NCBI RefSeq assembly: GCF_052065835.1
Contig: NZ_JBQHTG010000002.1
Location: 496,001-560,000, forward strand
DNA: 64,000 nucleotides
Reading direction: 5' to 3'
Source of the DNA: Laedolimicola sp934402125
Lineage (GTDB): Bacteria > Bacillota > Clostridia > Lachnospirales > Lachnospiraceae
Shown here: positions 8,441 through 17,383 of the stretch, one piece after another
How positions within the stretch are numbered: position 1 is the first letter of the stretch
Layout of the letters: each line of letters begins with the position of its first letter
Translations under genes and position numbers: made by a program
The notes under the pieces: model-generated
What the model saw: only the letters and a program-made list of their open reading frames with translations
What the model was told of the DNA's origin: nothing
The model's database searches: none

Positions 8441-9189
8441 AAGATTCTCTTTCCGGATAATACAAAATTTCCCAGAAGCCAGAACAGCAGAAGATGTGAC
8501 GGATAAAACCAGTAAAAGAAATACCGGGGCTGACGCCCTCTTCTTCCGTTATACAGAAGCAGAGCCAGAAAGCCAGGCAGGGCGTACAGCTCCATTTTTT
8601 CTCCCAGGATCAATAACAGCCAGGACAGGGCCAGCGCCGGAATTCTCTGTTCCCGTAACAGATACATCAGGACGATTACCAGGACGCCGGTGGCCCCATA
8701 GTCCGTATGGCCAAGCTCCGCCAGGGCTGCGGCCGCTCCCAGAGCCAGAAGCCCTCTCCATTCTCTTCCTGCGCTTCTCTGGAAAGTCCAGATTACCAGC
8801 AGTCCGAGCAGCAGGGTAAAGAACACATTCTGATGATTCCACCAGAAAACGGTATTGTGAAGAGCCAGGTTAAAGGGCAGTTCAGAGATCAATGCAAAAA
8901 CGGCCAGTCTCTGCGCGTATTTCCAGGTATCCCGGGTATGGACCGCTCCCTCCACCAGCAGAAAGCAGAAAATCGGGAAGGCAGAGCGTCCCATATATCG
9001 CAGTATCCGATCGGTGTTCCACCACAATCCCACATTCTGCACAAAGCCTGCCATGGGAGAATTGCCATAGCCATTCAGGACAAAAACTTCCATCAGGCTG
9101 GCTCCCACATGGTCCATAAACATTAAGAAAATGGCAAGCCATTTCAGAGTGCTTCCTGAAAATGGCCTGCCTGCATTTGTTTTATTCAT
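8437..9189 (-). CDS. TraX-family integral membrane protein (putative acyltransferase-like)
   Basis: Polytopic membrane protein of 250 aa with about seven to eight hydrophobic segments. It shows the TraX-family features GSTLKWLAIFLMFMDHVG near the N-terminus and RYMGRSAFPIFCFLLVEG further in. TraX N-acetylates F-pilin in plasmid systems; chromosomal Firmicutes homologues have no assigned substrate. The start at ATG 9189 overlaps the end of the preceding hexapeptide-repeat gene by 8 bp (ATGAATAA), so translational coupling is likely. No conjugation genes are nearby, so a cell-surface acylation role is more plausible, by inference only. Confidence 0.75.
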   Translation of the reverse strand: MNKTNAGRPFSGSTLKWLAIFLMFMDHVGASLMEVFVLNGYGNSPMAGFVQNVGLWWNTDRILRYMGRSAFPIFCFLLVEGAVHTRDTWKYAQRLAVFALISELPFNLALHNTVFWWNHQNVFFTLLLGLLVIWTFQRSAGREWRGLLALGAAAALAELGHTDYGATGVLVIVLMYLLREQRIPALALSWLLLILGEKMELYALPGFLALLLYNGRRGRQPRYFFYWFYPSHLLLFWLLGNFVLSGKRIF

Positions 9190-9850
9190 GCTTTTCGGCA
9201 ACCTCTCCCTGTTTCTTATAGATCGAATCTGCCGGCACCACGCCGCGCACGGAGGACAGAGGATAGATATTGGTATGGGCGCCAATTACGGTTCCCGGAT
9301 TCAGGACAGAGCCACATCCTACCTCTACCTCGTCACCCAGCATTGCGCCGAATTTCTTGATTCCGGTTTCCAGATCTCCCTCCGGCGTATGCACCTTTAC
9401 CAGCTTCTTATCGGATTTTACATTGGAGGTAATGGATCCTGCGCCCATATGTGCTTTATAGCCCAGGATAGAATCGCCCACGTAATTGTAATGAGGAACC
9501 TGTACCTTATTGAACAGAATGACATTTTTAAGCTCCGTAGAGTTACCTACAACCGCGCTTTCTCCCACCAGGGCGTTGCCGCGGATAAACGCGCAGTGAC
9601 GGACCTCCGTATCCTTTCCGATGATACAGGGGCCTGTAATGGACGCAGTGGGCGCCACCTTCGCGGAGCGGGCAATCCAGATATTCTCCCCACGCTTCTC
9701 GTATTCTTCTTCGCTTAAGGTAGCCCCCAACTCCAGAATGAAATCATGGATCTTCGGCAGGGCTTCCCAGGGATAGGTCACGCTTTCCAGCAGGGGCTCT
9801 GCCAGGGTTTCGCTTAAGGTGTACAGTTCGTTTACTTCCAATGCTTTCAT
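9182..9850 (-). CDS. Left-handed beta-helix (hexapeptide repeat) nucleotidyltransferase-like protein
   Basis: A 222-aa protein whose residues from about 50 to 205 form hexapeptide repeats of the GlmU C-terminal type (VAPTASITGPCIIG, GNALVGESAVVGNS, LNPGTVIGAHTNIYPLSSV). There is no N-terminal nucleotidyltransferase domain, so it is not a complete GlmU. It may be an acyltransferase or sugar-nucleotide-linked binding protein. Its start overlaps the topB stop by ATGA, and its stop overlaps the TraX-like gene, giving a tightly coupled trio. A sugar O- or N-acetylation role together with the TraX-like protein is possible but not shown. Confidence 0.75.
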   Translation of the reverse strand: MKALEVNELYTLSETLAEPLLESVTYPWEALPKIHDFILELGATLSEEEYEKRGENIWIARSAKVAPTASITGPCIIGKDTEVRHCAFIRGNALVGESAVVGNSTELKNVILFNKVQVPHYNYVGDSILGYKAHMGAGSITSNVKSDKKLVKVHTPEGDLETGIKKFGAMLGDEVEVGCGSVLNPGTVIGAHTNIYPLSSVRGVVPADSIYKKQGEVAEKHE

Positions 9851-11886
9851 TTCTTCTTCGACTCCTTTACTTTCTTCTCATTTTTATAAAAACGGGCGGA
9901 CGCGTCAAAGCAGGGGCGCAAGGCCCTCCGGTAATCGGCGGCAAGCACCGCCTGCGTCTTATCCGTAATATACTTTTCCAGCTTCTGCATATAATACGCT
10001 TCGGTGATGGTCCCTTCTGCCATCTGGGTCAGTCCCTTCTCCCAGCTGGCTGTCAGCTCCGGATTCAAAAGACCATAGATCGAAGCCCGGACCACATCGA
10101 AGATCATTTCTCCCAGAAGGGTCGGCGTGATGATCTGGGTCTTTTTATTCAGCGCGATATACTTGTTATTCACCAGCTTTTTCAGAATCTCCGCCCGGGT
10201 GGCACTGGTGCCAATGCCGCTTCCCTTGATTTGGGCCCGCAGCTCCTCGTCCTCGATGAGCTGACCTGCGTTTTCCATGGCCAGAATCATGGAACCGGAA
10301 TTGTAGCGCTTGGGCGGCGAGGTCTCGCCCTCCTTGATATGAAAGCCGGATGTCTCCACGGCGTCTCCCTTTTTCAGGTGCTTTAGAAGCTCCAGAAACT
10401 CCGCGTCCACGCGCATGTCCTCTGTCTCTTCATTTTCCGCGTCAGCCTTTTTCTTCGCCGCCTCGGCAGGACCCTGGGGCAGAACCCGCAGATAGCCCTC
10501 CTTCAGAAGCACACGGAAGCCTGAAAAGAACCGTTCTCCCCGCACCTCTGTCACCAGCTGTACCTTCTGATATTCCGCCGCCGGATAAAAGACAGCCAGA
10601 AATCTCCGGGCAATCACCTCGTAGATCTGCTCTGACACCGGATTCAGGCTCCGAAGCGCGGACAGCCCCTGTCCTGTGGGTACAATGGCGTAGTGATCCG
10701 TAATCTGCTTATCATTGACGTAACGAGTCTTCGCAATACTCTTCCACGCGCTGCCGTTCAGAATCTCGTTTGCGTATTCCGAAAGCTTTCCATAGGAGCG
10801 CAGGCCTCCGATATTCTTATAGATCTCCTTTGCCACGGCGCTGGACAGCACACGGGCGTCCGTTCTCGGATAGGTGACCATCTTTTTCTCATAAAGCTCC
10901 TGCACCACCCGCAGCGTCTCATCGGGGCTCAGCTTAAAGCGCCGGGAGCATTCATTCTGAAGCTCCGCCAGGTTGAACAGCAAGGGCGGATTTTTCTTCT
11001 CCGTCTTCCGCTCCATGGAGGTCAGCCTTGCCTGCACTGGCTGTTCCTCCTTCAGATAGGCGATCAGGCTTTCCGCGTCTTCCTTTTTCTTATAGCCGTT
11101 TTCCTTATATAATTTATGCGGCTCGCAGAAGGAAGAACCGGATACAGCCCTCCATTCCCCCTCGAAGCTTCTTCCATGGAGGCTAAAATCTCCCAGCACC
11201 CGGTAAAAGGGCGTTTTTACAAATTCCCGGATTTCACGCTCTCTCCGCACCACCATGCCCAGCACGCAGGTCATGACTCTTCCGACGGAAATCACCGTAT
11301 AACGGGTATTCAGATAATTGGAAATGGTATCGCCGTATTTGAGGCTTAAAAGTCTGGAAAAATTAATTCCCATCAGATAATCCTCTTTGGCCCGCAGATA
11401 CGCCGCACTGGCCAGGTTGTCGTATTCCGACAGATCCTTCGCCTCCCGGATTCCCCGCAGGATCTCCTCCTCCGTCTGGGAATCAATCCAGACCCGGCGG
11501 CGCTTCTTTCCCTTGACGCCTGCCATCTGCTCCACCAGGCGGTAGATGTATTCTCCCTCCCGTCCTGAGTCGGTGCAGACATAGATGGTCTCCACGTCCG
11601 GCCGGTTCAGAAGGCCGCTTACGATGGTATACTGCTTTTTCATGGCAGGGATGACCTCGTACCGGAATTCCTCCGGAAGAAAAGGCAGGGTGGAAAGGCT
11701 CCATTTTTTCAGGCGCTCGTCATAGACCTCCGGATAGCTCATGGTAACCAGATGTCCCACGCACCAGGTGACGATCGCCTCATCCCCCTCCAGATATCCG
11801 TCTTTTCTGGCCGTCTTTAGCCCCAGCGCTTTGGCAAATTCCTGGGCTACGCTGGGCTTCTCTGCTATATACAATGATTTTCCCAT
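9847..11886 (-). CDS. topB: DNA topoisomerase III (type IA)
   Basis: Type IA topoisomerase of 679 aa that cuts one strand through a 5'-phosphotyrosine and decatenates replication or recombination intermediates. The TOPRIM domain starts with IAEKPSVA (E9) and carries TDSGREGE at 105-112. The active-site tyrosine is Y339 in VTYPRTDAR. The C-terminus lacks zinc-finger cysteines, as is common in Firmicutes TopB. Housekeeping neighbours argue for the chromosomal form rather than a conjugative-element copy. The start is ATG 11886. Confidence 0.95.
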   Translation of the reverse strand: MGKSLYIAEKPSVAQEFAKALGLKTARKDGYLEGDEAIVTWCVGHLVTMSYPEVYDERLKKWSLSTLPFLPEEFRYEVIPAMKKQYTIVSGLLNRPDVETIYVCTDSGREGEYIYRLVEQMAGVKGKKRRRVWIDSQTEEEILRGIREAKDLSEYDNLASAAYLRAKEDYLMGINFSRLLSLKYGDTISNYLNTRYTVISVGRVMTCVLGMVVRREREIREFVKTPFYRVLGDFSLHGRSFEGEWRAVSGSSFCEPHKLYKENGYKKKEDAESLIAYLKEEQPVQARLTSMERKTEKKNPPLLFNLAELQNECSRRFKLSPDETLRVVQELYEKKMVTYPRTDARVLSSAVAKEIYKNIGGLRSYGKLSEYANEILNGSAWKSIAKTRYVNDKQITDHYAIVPTGQGLSALRSLNPVSEQIYEVIARRFLAVFYPAAEYQKVQLVTEVRGERFFSGFRVLLKEGYLRVLPQGPAEAAKKKADAENEETEDMRVDAEFLELLKHLKKGDAVETSGFHIKEGETSPPKRYNSGSMILAMENAGQLIEDEELRAQIKGSGIGTSATRAEILKKLVNNKYIALNKKTQIITPTLLGEMIFDVVRASIYGLLNPELTASWEKGLTQMAEGTITEAYYMQKLEKYITDKTQAVLAADYRRALRPCFDASARFYKNEKKVKESKKK

Positions 11887-11918
11887 TCATTTCTCACTTT
11901 CTCTATCAGGATCAAGGG

Positions 11919-12851
11919 CTATTTTAGCACAGTCTCCATATATCTGGCAATGTCTTTCGGCATGGGCGCTTCGATGTGGATCGCCTCCCCCGTAAAGGGC
12001 TGGCAGAAATCCAGGGCCGCCGCGTGAAGGGCTGTCCGCTTTAGTCCGTTTCCCTCCGGCTTTTTGGGGCTTCCATAAAGGGGATCCCCAAGAAGCGGGC
12101 AGCCCAGGGACTGCATATGGACCCGGATCTGATGGGTCCGCCCTGTCTCCAGCCACAACTTCACCAGTGCTGTTTTCTCCCATTTTTTTACTGTTTCATA
12201 ATGGGTTTTCGCGTACTTTCCGGATTCCGCGTCATATGTGCAGATCCGCATGCGGGTCTTGTCTTCCGGATCCGGCTGCAGAGGCTGTTCCACGCTTCCG
12301 CTCTCCGGATCCGGGATGCCCTCCGTCAGGGCCAGGTAGGTCTTGTGAAGTCTTCCCTGCTCCCGCTGCCGCTCCAGACGACCAGCCGCCGCCCTGTTTT
12401 TCGCCACCAGTACCACCCCGGAGGTATCCTTATCCAGGCGTCCCACGATCCGTATCACGCTTTCCTCGTCCTTTTCCCGAAGCCAGGCCACCAGACGGCC
12501 GGCCAGGGTATCCGCCTGAAAGGTTCCCCATCCGGAAGGATGCACCGAGATTCCCGCAGGCTTATTGACCACCAGCAGATCCCGATCCTCATAGAGCACC
12601 TCCGGCTTCTCCCGGGAGGCCGAAAGCTGTGCGGAGACCTTCCCGTCCTTTTCTGTCCGCACTGCTATTCTCTGTCCGGCTGTTACCCTGGCCGTCACCT
12701 TCCTCTGTACGCCGTCCGCGCAGATCCCCAGGGGAAGAAATTTGGCCCGGCTGATTTCCTTTTTGGTCAGTCCCATTCCGACCCGCAGAAAATGCTGCAG
12801 GGTTGCGCCATCGTATTCTGCCGTCACGGTTTTTTCCAGTATCCGATCCAT
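11919..12851 (-). CDS. RluA-family 23S rRNA/tRNA pseudouridine synthase
   Basis: Isomerises uridine to pseudouridine in structured RNA. The 310-aa protein has an N-terminal S4-like RNA-binding region (residues 1-70) and the catalytic motif GRLDKDTSG with D140, followed by the RTHQIRVHM motif. The start is ATG 12851, preceded by GGAGGAGG; an upstream in-frame codon at 12932 has no ribosome site and overlaps tmcAL. It is distinct from the RluD-like enzyme at 25818-26732; which RNA site it modifies cannot be read from sequence. Confidence 0.9.
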   Translation of the reverse strand: MDRILEKTVTAEYDGATLQHFLRVGMGLTKKEISRAKFLPLGICADGVQRKVTARVTAGQRIAVRTEKDGKVSAQLSASREKPEVLYEDRDLLVVNKPAGISVHPSGWGTFQADTLAGRLVAWLREKDEESVIRIVGRLDKDTSGVVLVAKNRAAAGRLERQREQGRLHKTYLALTEGIPDPESGSVEQPLQPDPEDKTRMRICTYDAESGKYAKTHYETVKKWEKTALVKLWLETGRTHQIRVHMQSLGCPLLGDPLYGSPKKPEGNGLKRTALHAAALDFCQPFTGEAIHIEAPMPKDIARYMETVLK

Positions 12852-12897
12852 ACTGCCTCCTCCTTCCGTGGTTTCTCTGTCCCGCCTCTTCTGCCTG

Positions 12898-14181
12898 CTA
12901 GGGCAACATGACCGGCGTACGGGTATATTCATGCCGCAGTGGCTTCCCGGTCTTCAGTGTCTTCGCCCCTTCATAGAGATGGGCTGCCGCCACATCCTGC
13001 CTAAGCAGCTGACAGCGCTCCGGGGACAGCTTTCCGGAAGCGTCCGCCATTTTGGTCAAAAGCGGCGACCGGCTCTCTCTTTTGATGGCGGCCAGAAGCG
13101 GACCGGCGCTTTTTTTGAAGCCCAGCGGACGCAGATATACCGGATAATCCAGTGTCCGGCACGCGTCCAGTCTATCCTGGGACAGTCCCAGCAACATATG
13201 GCAGAGCGCCCGGGTCACCCGGGTGTGGGTCACCTGACGGGTTTTAATGAGATCCGCAAAGTCCTCTGCCGTCGTAAAGGCAAACCGGTTTTTGTAAATG
13301 CGGGCCGCCAGCTCCTCCCCTACCTCCTGCACAGCGCCCAGCTCCTCCTTAGACATGTTCAGTAGCCGGTAAAAAAGCTGCGGCGAAAAGTCCTGCAGGG
13401 ATACCGTCTCTCCCTTTTGAAGCGCCTGCGTAAGAAGCTTTGCCGAGACTTTCGGAAGCTGGTCTCTCACCTGTTCTTCAAGAGCCCCCTGAAACTGCTC
13501 CACGCCTTTTCGAATCGCCGTGGCCGAAGCCATCTCAGCTTCCAGCGTCAATTCATGATAGCCTGCCGACTCCCGGCGGACCGTCAGCGGCCGAATGGCG
13601 CTATTCCAGTGAAGCAGCGCCCGCAGATACTCGACGCCCAAGATGTTGTTGGGCTCCTCCAGCACCGAAGCCGCTCTCCGGCAGTCCGCGTCGTCCGCGC
13701 AGCAGGGCAGGATCCGCTCGGTACTGTTCCAATATTCCTCCGCCGCCTGTCCCCGGGCCGCCGGAAAGCTTAAGCCCTGCTTCAGATACGACTGTAAGAG
13801 CTTCCGGTACAGGGGCGGCTCTTCCTCAAATAGCCGGGCATAGGGCAGAAGGGCAGAAAGCTCTCCCCTCTCACTTCCAAAGCACAGGGCGTCTATGCAG
13901 CCCAGCTCCTCCAGAACCGCCACCGCGCCCCGGGCGAAGGTCTCCGCGCTTCCGGTGGCATAGACTGCGGGAAGCTCCAGTACCAGATCCGCTCCGCCCG
14001 CAAGCGCCATCTCCGCCCGCAGATATTTATCGGTCATGGCCGGATACCCCCGCTGCACAAAGTCCCCACTCATGACAACCACAGCAAAATCAGCCCCGGA
14101 AAGCTCTCTGGCTTTCCGAAGCTGATAGGCATGTCCTTTATGGAAGGGATTGTATTCCGCAATAATTCCGACTGTTTTCAT
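12898..14181 (-). CDS. tmcAL: tRNA(Met) cytidine acetate ligase
   Basis: Member of the TmcAL (former YlbM/DUF795) family, 427 aa. These enzymes activate acetate with ATP and acetylate C34 of elongator tRNA-Met. The nucleotidyl-transferase signature GIIAEYNPFHKGH (H14-x-G-H17) and the SGDFVQRG motif are at the N-terminus. The start is ATG 14181, ten bases after GGAG, one base after the stop of the preceding HAD gene. The function is known for the Bacillus homologue; no atypical residues seen. Confidence 0.9.
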   Translation of the reverse strand: MKTVGIIAEYNPFHKGHAYQLRKARELSGADFAVVVMSGDFVQRGYPAMTDKYLRAEMALAGGADLVLELPAVYATGSAETFARGAVAVLEELGCIDALCFGSERGELSALLPYARLFEEEPPLYRKLLQSYLKQGLSFPAARGQAAEEYWNSTERILPCCADDADCRRAASVLEEPNNILGVEYLRALLHWNSAIRPLTVRRESAGYHELTLEAEMASATAIRKGVEQFQGALEEQVRDQLPKVSAKLLTQALQKGETVSLQDFSPQLFYRLLNMSKEELGAVQEVGEELAARIYKNRFAFTTAEDFADLIKTRQVTHTRVTRALCHMLLGLSQDRLDACRTLDYPVYLRPLGFKKSAGPLLAAIKRESRSPLLTKMADASGKLSPERCQLLRQDVAAAHLYEGAKTLKTGKPLRHEYTRTPVMLP

Positions 14182-14182
14182 C

Positions 14183-14812
14183 TTATACAAACTCCAGAAT
14201 GTCCTCCGGTTTTTTCAGCCTGTAGGTTGCCTCGATTCCGTCGGGCGCAAGACACCCCCAGAGCACCAGAGCCTGATCTACGCCTGCGCTCCGGGCGCAG
14301 TCCATGTCGTAAACGGTATCTCCAAAATAAAGAATCTCTTCCTTATCTGCTCCCGTCTTTTCCAGATAGGCGTACATGGGATCCAGATAGGGCTTTCCCT
14401 TTGGCGTATCGCTGGAGGTGATAACTGTTTCAAACCAGTCTGTGATTCCCAGTTCTCGAAACTGCGTATCATACTCCATGCGAATCTTTGAAGTAATAAT
14501 CCCTATCTTCACCTCGCTCTGACGAAGCTGCTCCAGCACTTCCCGGATTCCCGGAAAAAGTTTCATACCCAACTGTCCTGCTATCATCTGATAACGTCTG
14601 ATCCACTCGTCGGTGGCTGCCACCGGATCTGAAAATCCAAGCTTTTCCATGGTCGAAACTCCTGGAATCCCGAAAGAAAACGTAAGCTTTTCCACCGGAA
14701 TTTCTTCCCCCCGCAAATCCTTTAAGGTTTTCTGCAAAGATTTCATATGAATGCGCACCGTATCCAGCAATGTTCCATCAATATCAAACACCAGATGCTT
14801 ATACTTCTTCAT
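14183..14812 (-). CDS. HAD-superfamily phosphatase (phosphoglycolate phosphatase-like)
   Basis: A 209-aa HAD hydrolase with motif I FDIDGTLLD (D10 and D12), an alpha-helical cap of subclass I, motif II IITSKIR and motif IV GDTVYDMDCARSAG. The likely substrate is a small phosphorylated metabolite (phosphoglycolate, pyrophosphate or similar), but substrate cannot be assigned. It forms a two-gene unit with tmcAL, separated by one base, downstream of a terminator at 14841-14871. Confidence 0.85.
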   Translation of the reverse strand: MKKYKHLVFDIDGTLLDTVRIHMKSLQKTLKDLRGEEIPVEKLTFSFGIPGVSTMEKLGFSDPVAATDEWIRRYQMIAGQLGMKLFPGIREVLEQLRQSEVKIGIITSKIRMEYDTQFRELGITDWFETVITSSDTPKGKPYLDPMYAYLEKTGADKEEILYFGDTVYDMDCARSAGVDQALVLWGCLAPDGIEATYRLKKPEDILEFV

Positions 14813-14832
14813 GGATATTCCCCTTTTTATTT

Positions 14833-14871
14833 TTCTAAAATACGGCGCAGAAACCTGTCCTCTGCGCCGTA
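14833..14871 (-). terminator. Rho-independent terminator of the DUF711/ACT unit
   Basis: A perfect 11-bp stem (TACGGCGCAGA 14841-14851 with TCTGCGCCGTA 14861-14871) with a 9-base loop, followed on the minus strand by TTTTAGAAAAA. It separates the DUF711 gene from the HAD gene. Confidence 0.85.
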
Positions 14872-14892
14872 TCCGATCTTTTTATCCTGCTT

Positions 14893-16257
14893 TTAGTTCT
14901 TGAAAGAATGTATGGGTGCCGGAATCCGTCCCTTACGGTTCACGAAGGCCTCACAGGAGAACTGGTTCACCGGCATAATCGGCGCATAGCCCAGAAGGCC
15001 GCCAAACTCTACGGTCTCGCCTACGCCCTTGCCGATGACCGGAATCAGACGTACCGCCGTAGTCTTCTGGTTGATCATTCCGATTGCCATCTCGTCGGCA
15101 ATGATACCGGAGATGGTGCTGGCTTTTGTATCCCCCGGAATGGCAATCATGTCCAGACCGACGGAGCAGACACAGGTCATAGCCTCCAGCTTCTCGATGG
15201 TCAGGGCGCCCGCCTTAACCGCGTCGATCATACCCTGATCCTCGCTGACCGGAATAAAGGCTCCGCTCAAACCGCCCACATAGGAGGAAGCCATAACGCC
15301 GCCCTTCTTAACCTGGTCGTTTAACAGGGCAAGGGCTGCCGTGGTTCCCGGCGCGCCACAGCGTTCCAGGCCGATTTCTTCCAGAATCTCTGCCACGCTG
15401 TCGCCGATGGCCGGTGTGGGAGCCAGGGAAAGATCGATGATGCCAAAGGGAATTCCCAGTCTGCGGGAAGCCTCCTGTGCCACCAGCTGACCCACGCGGG
15501 TTACCTTAAATGCTGTCTTCTTAATGGTCTCGCAGAGTACCTCGAAGCTCTCTCCGCGCACCTGGCTTAAGGCATGCTTTACAACGCCCGGTCCGCTGAC
15601 GCCTACATTGATGATGGCGTCTGCCTCTGTAACGCCGTGGAAAGCGCCTGCCATAAAGGGGTTGTCGTCCGGCGCGTTACAGAATACAACCAGCTTCGCG
15701 CAGCCCAGGGAATCCTGCTCCTTGGTATACTCCGCTGTCTGAACAACCATCTCTCCCATCAGACGGACCGCGTCCATATTGAGGCCGGTCTTGGTAGATC
15801 CTACGTTGATGGAGCTGCAGACACGCTCTGTCTTGGCCAGGGCCTCCGGGATCGAACGAATCAGGTTCTCCTCGCCCTTGGTCATGCCCTTGGATACCAG
15901 CGCGGAATAACCGCCGATGAAGTTCACGCCTACCTCTTTGGCCGCCTTGTCAAGCGTCATCGCCAGCGTCACATAGTCCTCCGGCTTCTTGCAGGCTGCC
16001 TCGCCGATGATGGCGATGGGCGTTACGGAAATTCGCTTATTTACAATAGGAATTCCGTAATCCCGCTCGATTTCTTTTCCAACTTTTACCAAATCCCTGG
16101 CTGTGGTTGTGATTTTCTCATAAACCTTCTGATTCAGACGGGTGAGATCGGAATCGATGCAGTCCATCAGGCTGATACCCAGCGTAATGGTACGCACGTC
16201 CAGATTATCCTGCTCAATCATCTGATTGGTTTCTTTTACTTCATATATGTTAATCAT
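14893..16257 (-). CDS. PFL-like family protein (DUF711/UPF0210)
   Basis: A 454-aa protein of the UPF0210/DUF711 family, structurally related to pyruvate-formate-lyase and anaerobic RNR barrels but lacking an obvious glycyl-radical site. Conserved stretches include VNFIGGYSALVSKG, SSINVGSTKTGLNMD and a GGLLGYAP C-terminus. Its biochemical role is unknown. It is paired with an upstream ACT-domain protein, the usual arrangement for this family, suggesting allosteric control of the pair by a small ligand such as an amino acid. The start is ATG 16257, with GGAG nine bases before it. Confidence 0.9.
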   Translation of the reverse strand: MINIYEVKETNQMIEQDNLDVRTITLGISLMDCIDSDLTRLNQKVYEKITTTARDLVKVGKEIERDYGIPIVNKRISVTPIAIIGEAACKKPEDYVTLAMTLDKAAKEVGVNFIGGYSALVSKGMTKGEENLIRSIPEALAKTERVCSSINVGSTKTGLNMDAVRLMGEMVVQTAEYTKEQDSLGCAKLVVFCNAPDDNPFMAGAFHGVTEADAIINVGVSGPGVVKHALSQVRGESFEVLCETIKKTAFKVTRVGQLVAQEASRRLGIPFGIIDLSLAPTPAIGDSVAEILEEIGLERCGAPGTTAALALLNDQVKKGGVMASSYVGGLSGAFIPVSEDQGMIDAVKAGALTIEKLEAMTCVCSVGLDMIAIPGDTKASTISGIIADEMAIGMINQKTTAVRLIPVIGKGVGETVEFGGLLGYAPIMPVNQFSCEAFVNRKGRIPAPIHSFKN

Positions 16258-16282
16258 GTGGAATGGCTCCTTTCCCAGTTCA

Positions 16283-16552
16283 TCAGATACGATGCATCTT
16301 GTCGAAGATTTCTTCCTGCTGGCATTTGATTACCACGCCGATCTCTTCGCCCAGAGCAGCCAGTCCGCCGGTCAGCTTCTCATAGGATTCCACTTTTCCG
16401 GTATCCACGATCATCATCATGTTGAAATAGCCCTGCACGATGGTCTGGGAAATATCCAGGATATTGACCTCATTCTGCGCCAAATAGGTACATACCTTTG
16501 CGATAATACCTACCGTATCCTTGCCTACTACCGTGATAATACTTCTTTTCAT
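16283..16552 (-). CDS. ACT-domain protein (UPF0237)
   Basis: An 89-aa single ACT domain beginning with the family-typical RSIITVVGKDTVGIIAKVC. ACT domains bind amino acids or similar effectors. It is directly upstream of the DUF711 gene, a conserved pairing in Firmicutes. It is probably a regulatory subunit or sensor for that partner; the ligand is unknown. Confidence 0.9.
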   Translation of the reverse strand: MKRSIITVVGKDTVGIIAKVCTYLAQNEVNILDISQTIVQGYFNMMMIVDTGKVESYEKLTGGLAALGEEIGVVIKCQQEEIFDKMHRI

Positions 16553-16585
16553 ATAAAAATCCTCCTTGGTTTTTTACCATCTTCC

Positions 16586-17383
16586 TTATACCGCCACGCA
16601 TGCGGACTGTTCCTCCCGGCTGGCCACCCACAGAGGGAAATCCCCTGCCTGATAGGGGCTTTCATTCAGCTTAAGTTCCAGCTTCACCGTCTCATAGGCC
16701 AACTCCGCGTAGTTGTTCTCTTTGCTGAGATGACCCAGAAATACTGCCTTCATCCGGTCATGCAGCACCTGGCAGAGAAGCTTTCCGGCTGTCTCGTTGG
16801 ACAGATGTCCCCGGTCGCCGGAGATACGCTGCTTCAGATAATAGGGATAGGCCCCTACCTGAAGCATGTGAATATCATGGTTTGCCTCCAGTAATAGTAC
16901 ATCAAGATCCTTTAAGTGGTCAATAGTATAATCCGTATAAACTCCAAGATCTGTGGCTACCGCCATCTTTTTATCCCCGCAGGCCACCCGGTAAGCCACC
17001 GGCTCCGCCGCGTCGTGGGAGATATGAAAGGGGGAAATGTTCAGATCCCCGATGGCGAACTCCTGATCCGCGTGAATCTCATGAAAAAGAGAACTGTCAA
17101 TTTTTCCCAGATTGTTCATAACCTTTACTGCCTCTGCCGTCCCCGGCGTCGTATAGATGGGGACGCCGTACTTGCGGGACAGGACGCCCAGCCCTTTGAT
17201 ATGATCCGAATGCTCATGGGTCAGCAGAATGCCGTCCAGATCCTTTCCGGTCAGTTCCAGGTTATTAAGTCCCGCTTCCACCCTTTTACCGCTGATTCCC
17301 GCGTCAATCAGGATGTGATGCTCCTCCGAGCCTATGTAAATACAGTTGCCGCTGCTTCCGCTGGCGATGCTGCACATTCTCAT
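16586..17383 (-). CDS. MBL-fold metallohydrolase, WalJ/YycJ-like
   Basis: A 265-aa metallo-beta-lactamase-fold hydrolase with the metal-binding THEHSDH motif and the N-terminal SIASGSSGNC typical of YycJ/WalJ proteins, which are exonuclease-like and linked to cell division and DNA repair in Bacillus. It is the last gene of the zf-HC2/polA/coaE unit, starting inside the coaE stop (ATGA overlap). Association with polA and coaE fits a DNA-metabolism role, by inference. The last residues (SREEQSACVAV) are unremarkable. Confidence 0.87.
   Translation of the reverse strand: MRMCSIASGSSGNCIYIGSEEHHILIDAGISGKRVEAGLNNLELTGKDLDGILLTHEHSDHIKGLGVLSRKYGVPIYTTPGTAEAVKVMNNLGKIDSSLFHEIHADQEFAIGDLNISPFHISHDAAEPVAYRVACGDKKMAVATDLGVYTDYTIDHLKDLDVLLLEANHDIHMLQVGAYPYYLKQRISGDRGHLSNETAGKLLCQVLHDRMKAVFLGHLSKENNYAELAYETVKLELKLNESPYQAGDFPLWVASREEQSACVAV

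Noticed and set aside
9182..11886. topB plus TraX-like gene as evidence of a conjugative element
   Set aside because: No relaxase, coupling protein or integrase nearby; the TopB form and context are chromosomal housekeeping.
14893..16552. DUF711/ACT pair as a glycyl-radical enzyme system
   Set aside because: No glycyl-radical motif at the C-terminus and no activating radical-SAM gene adjacent.
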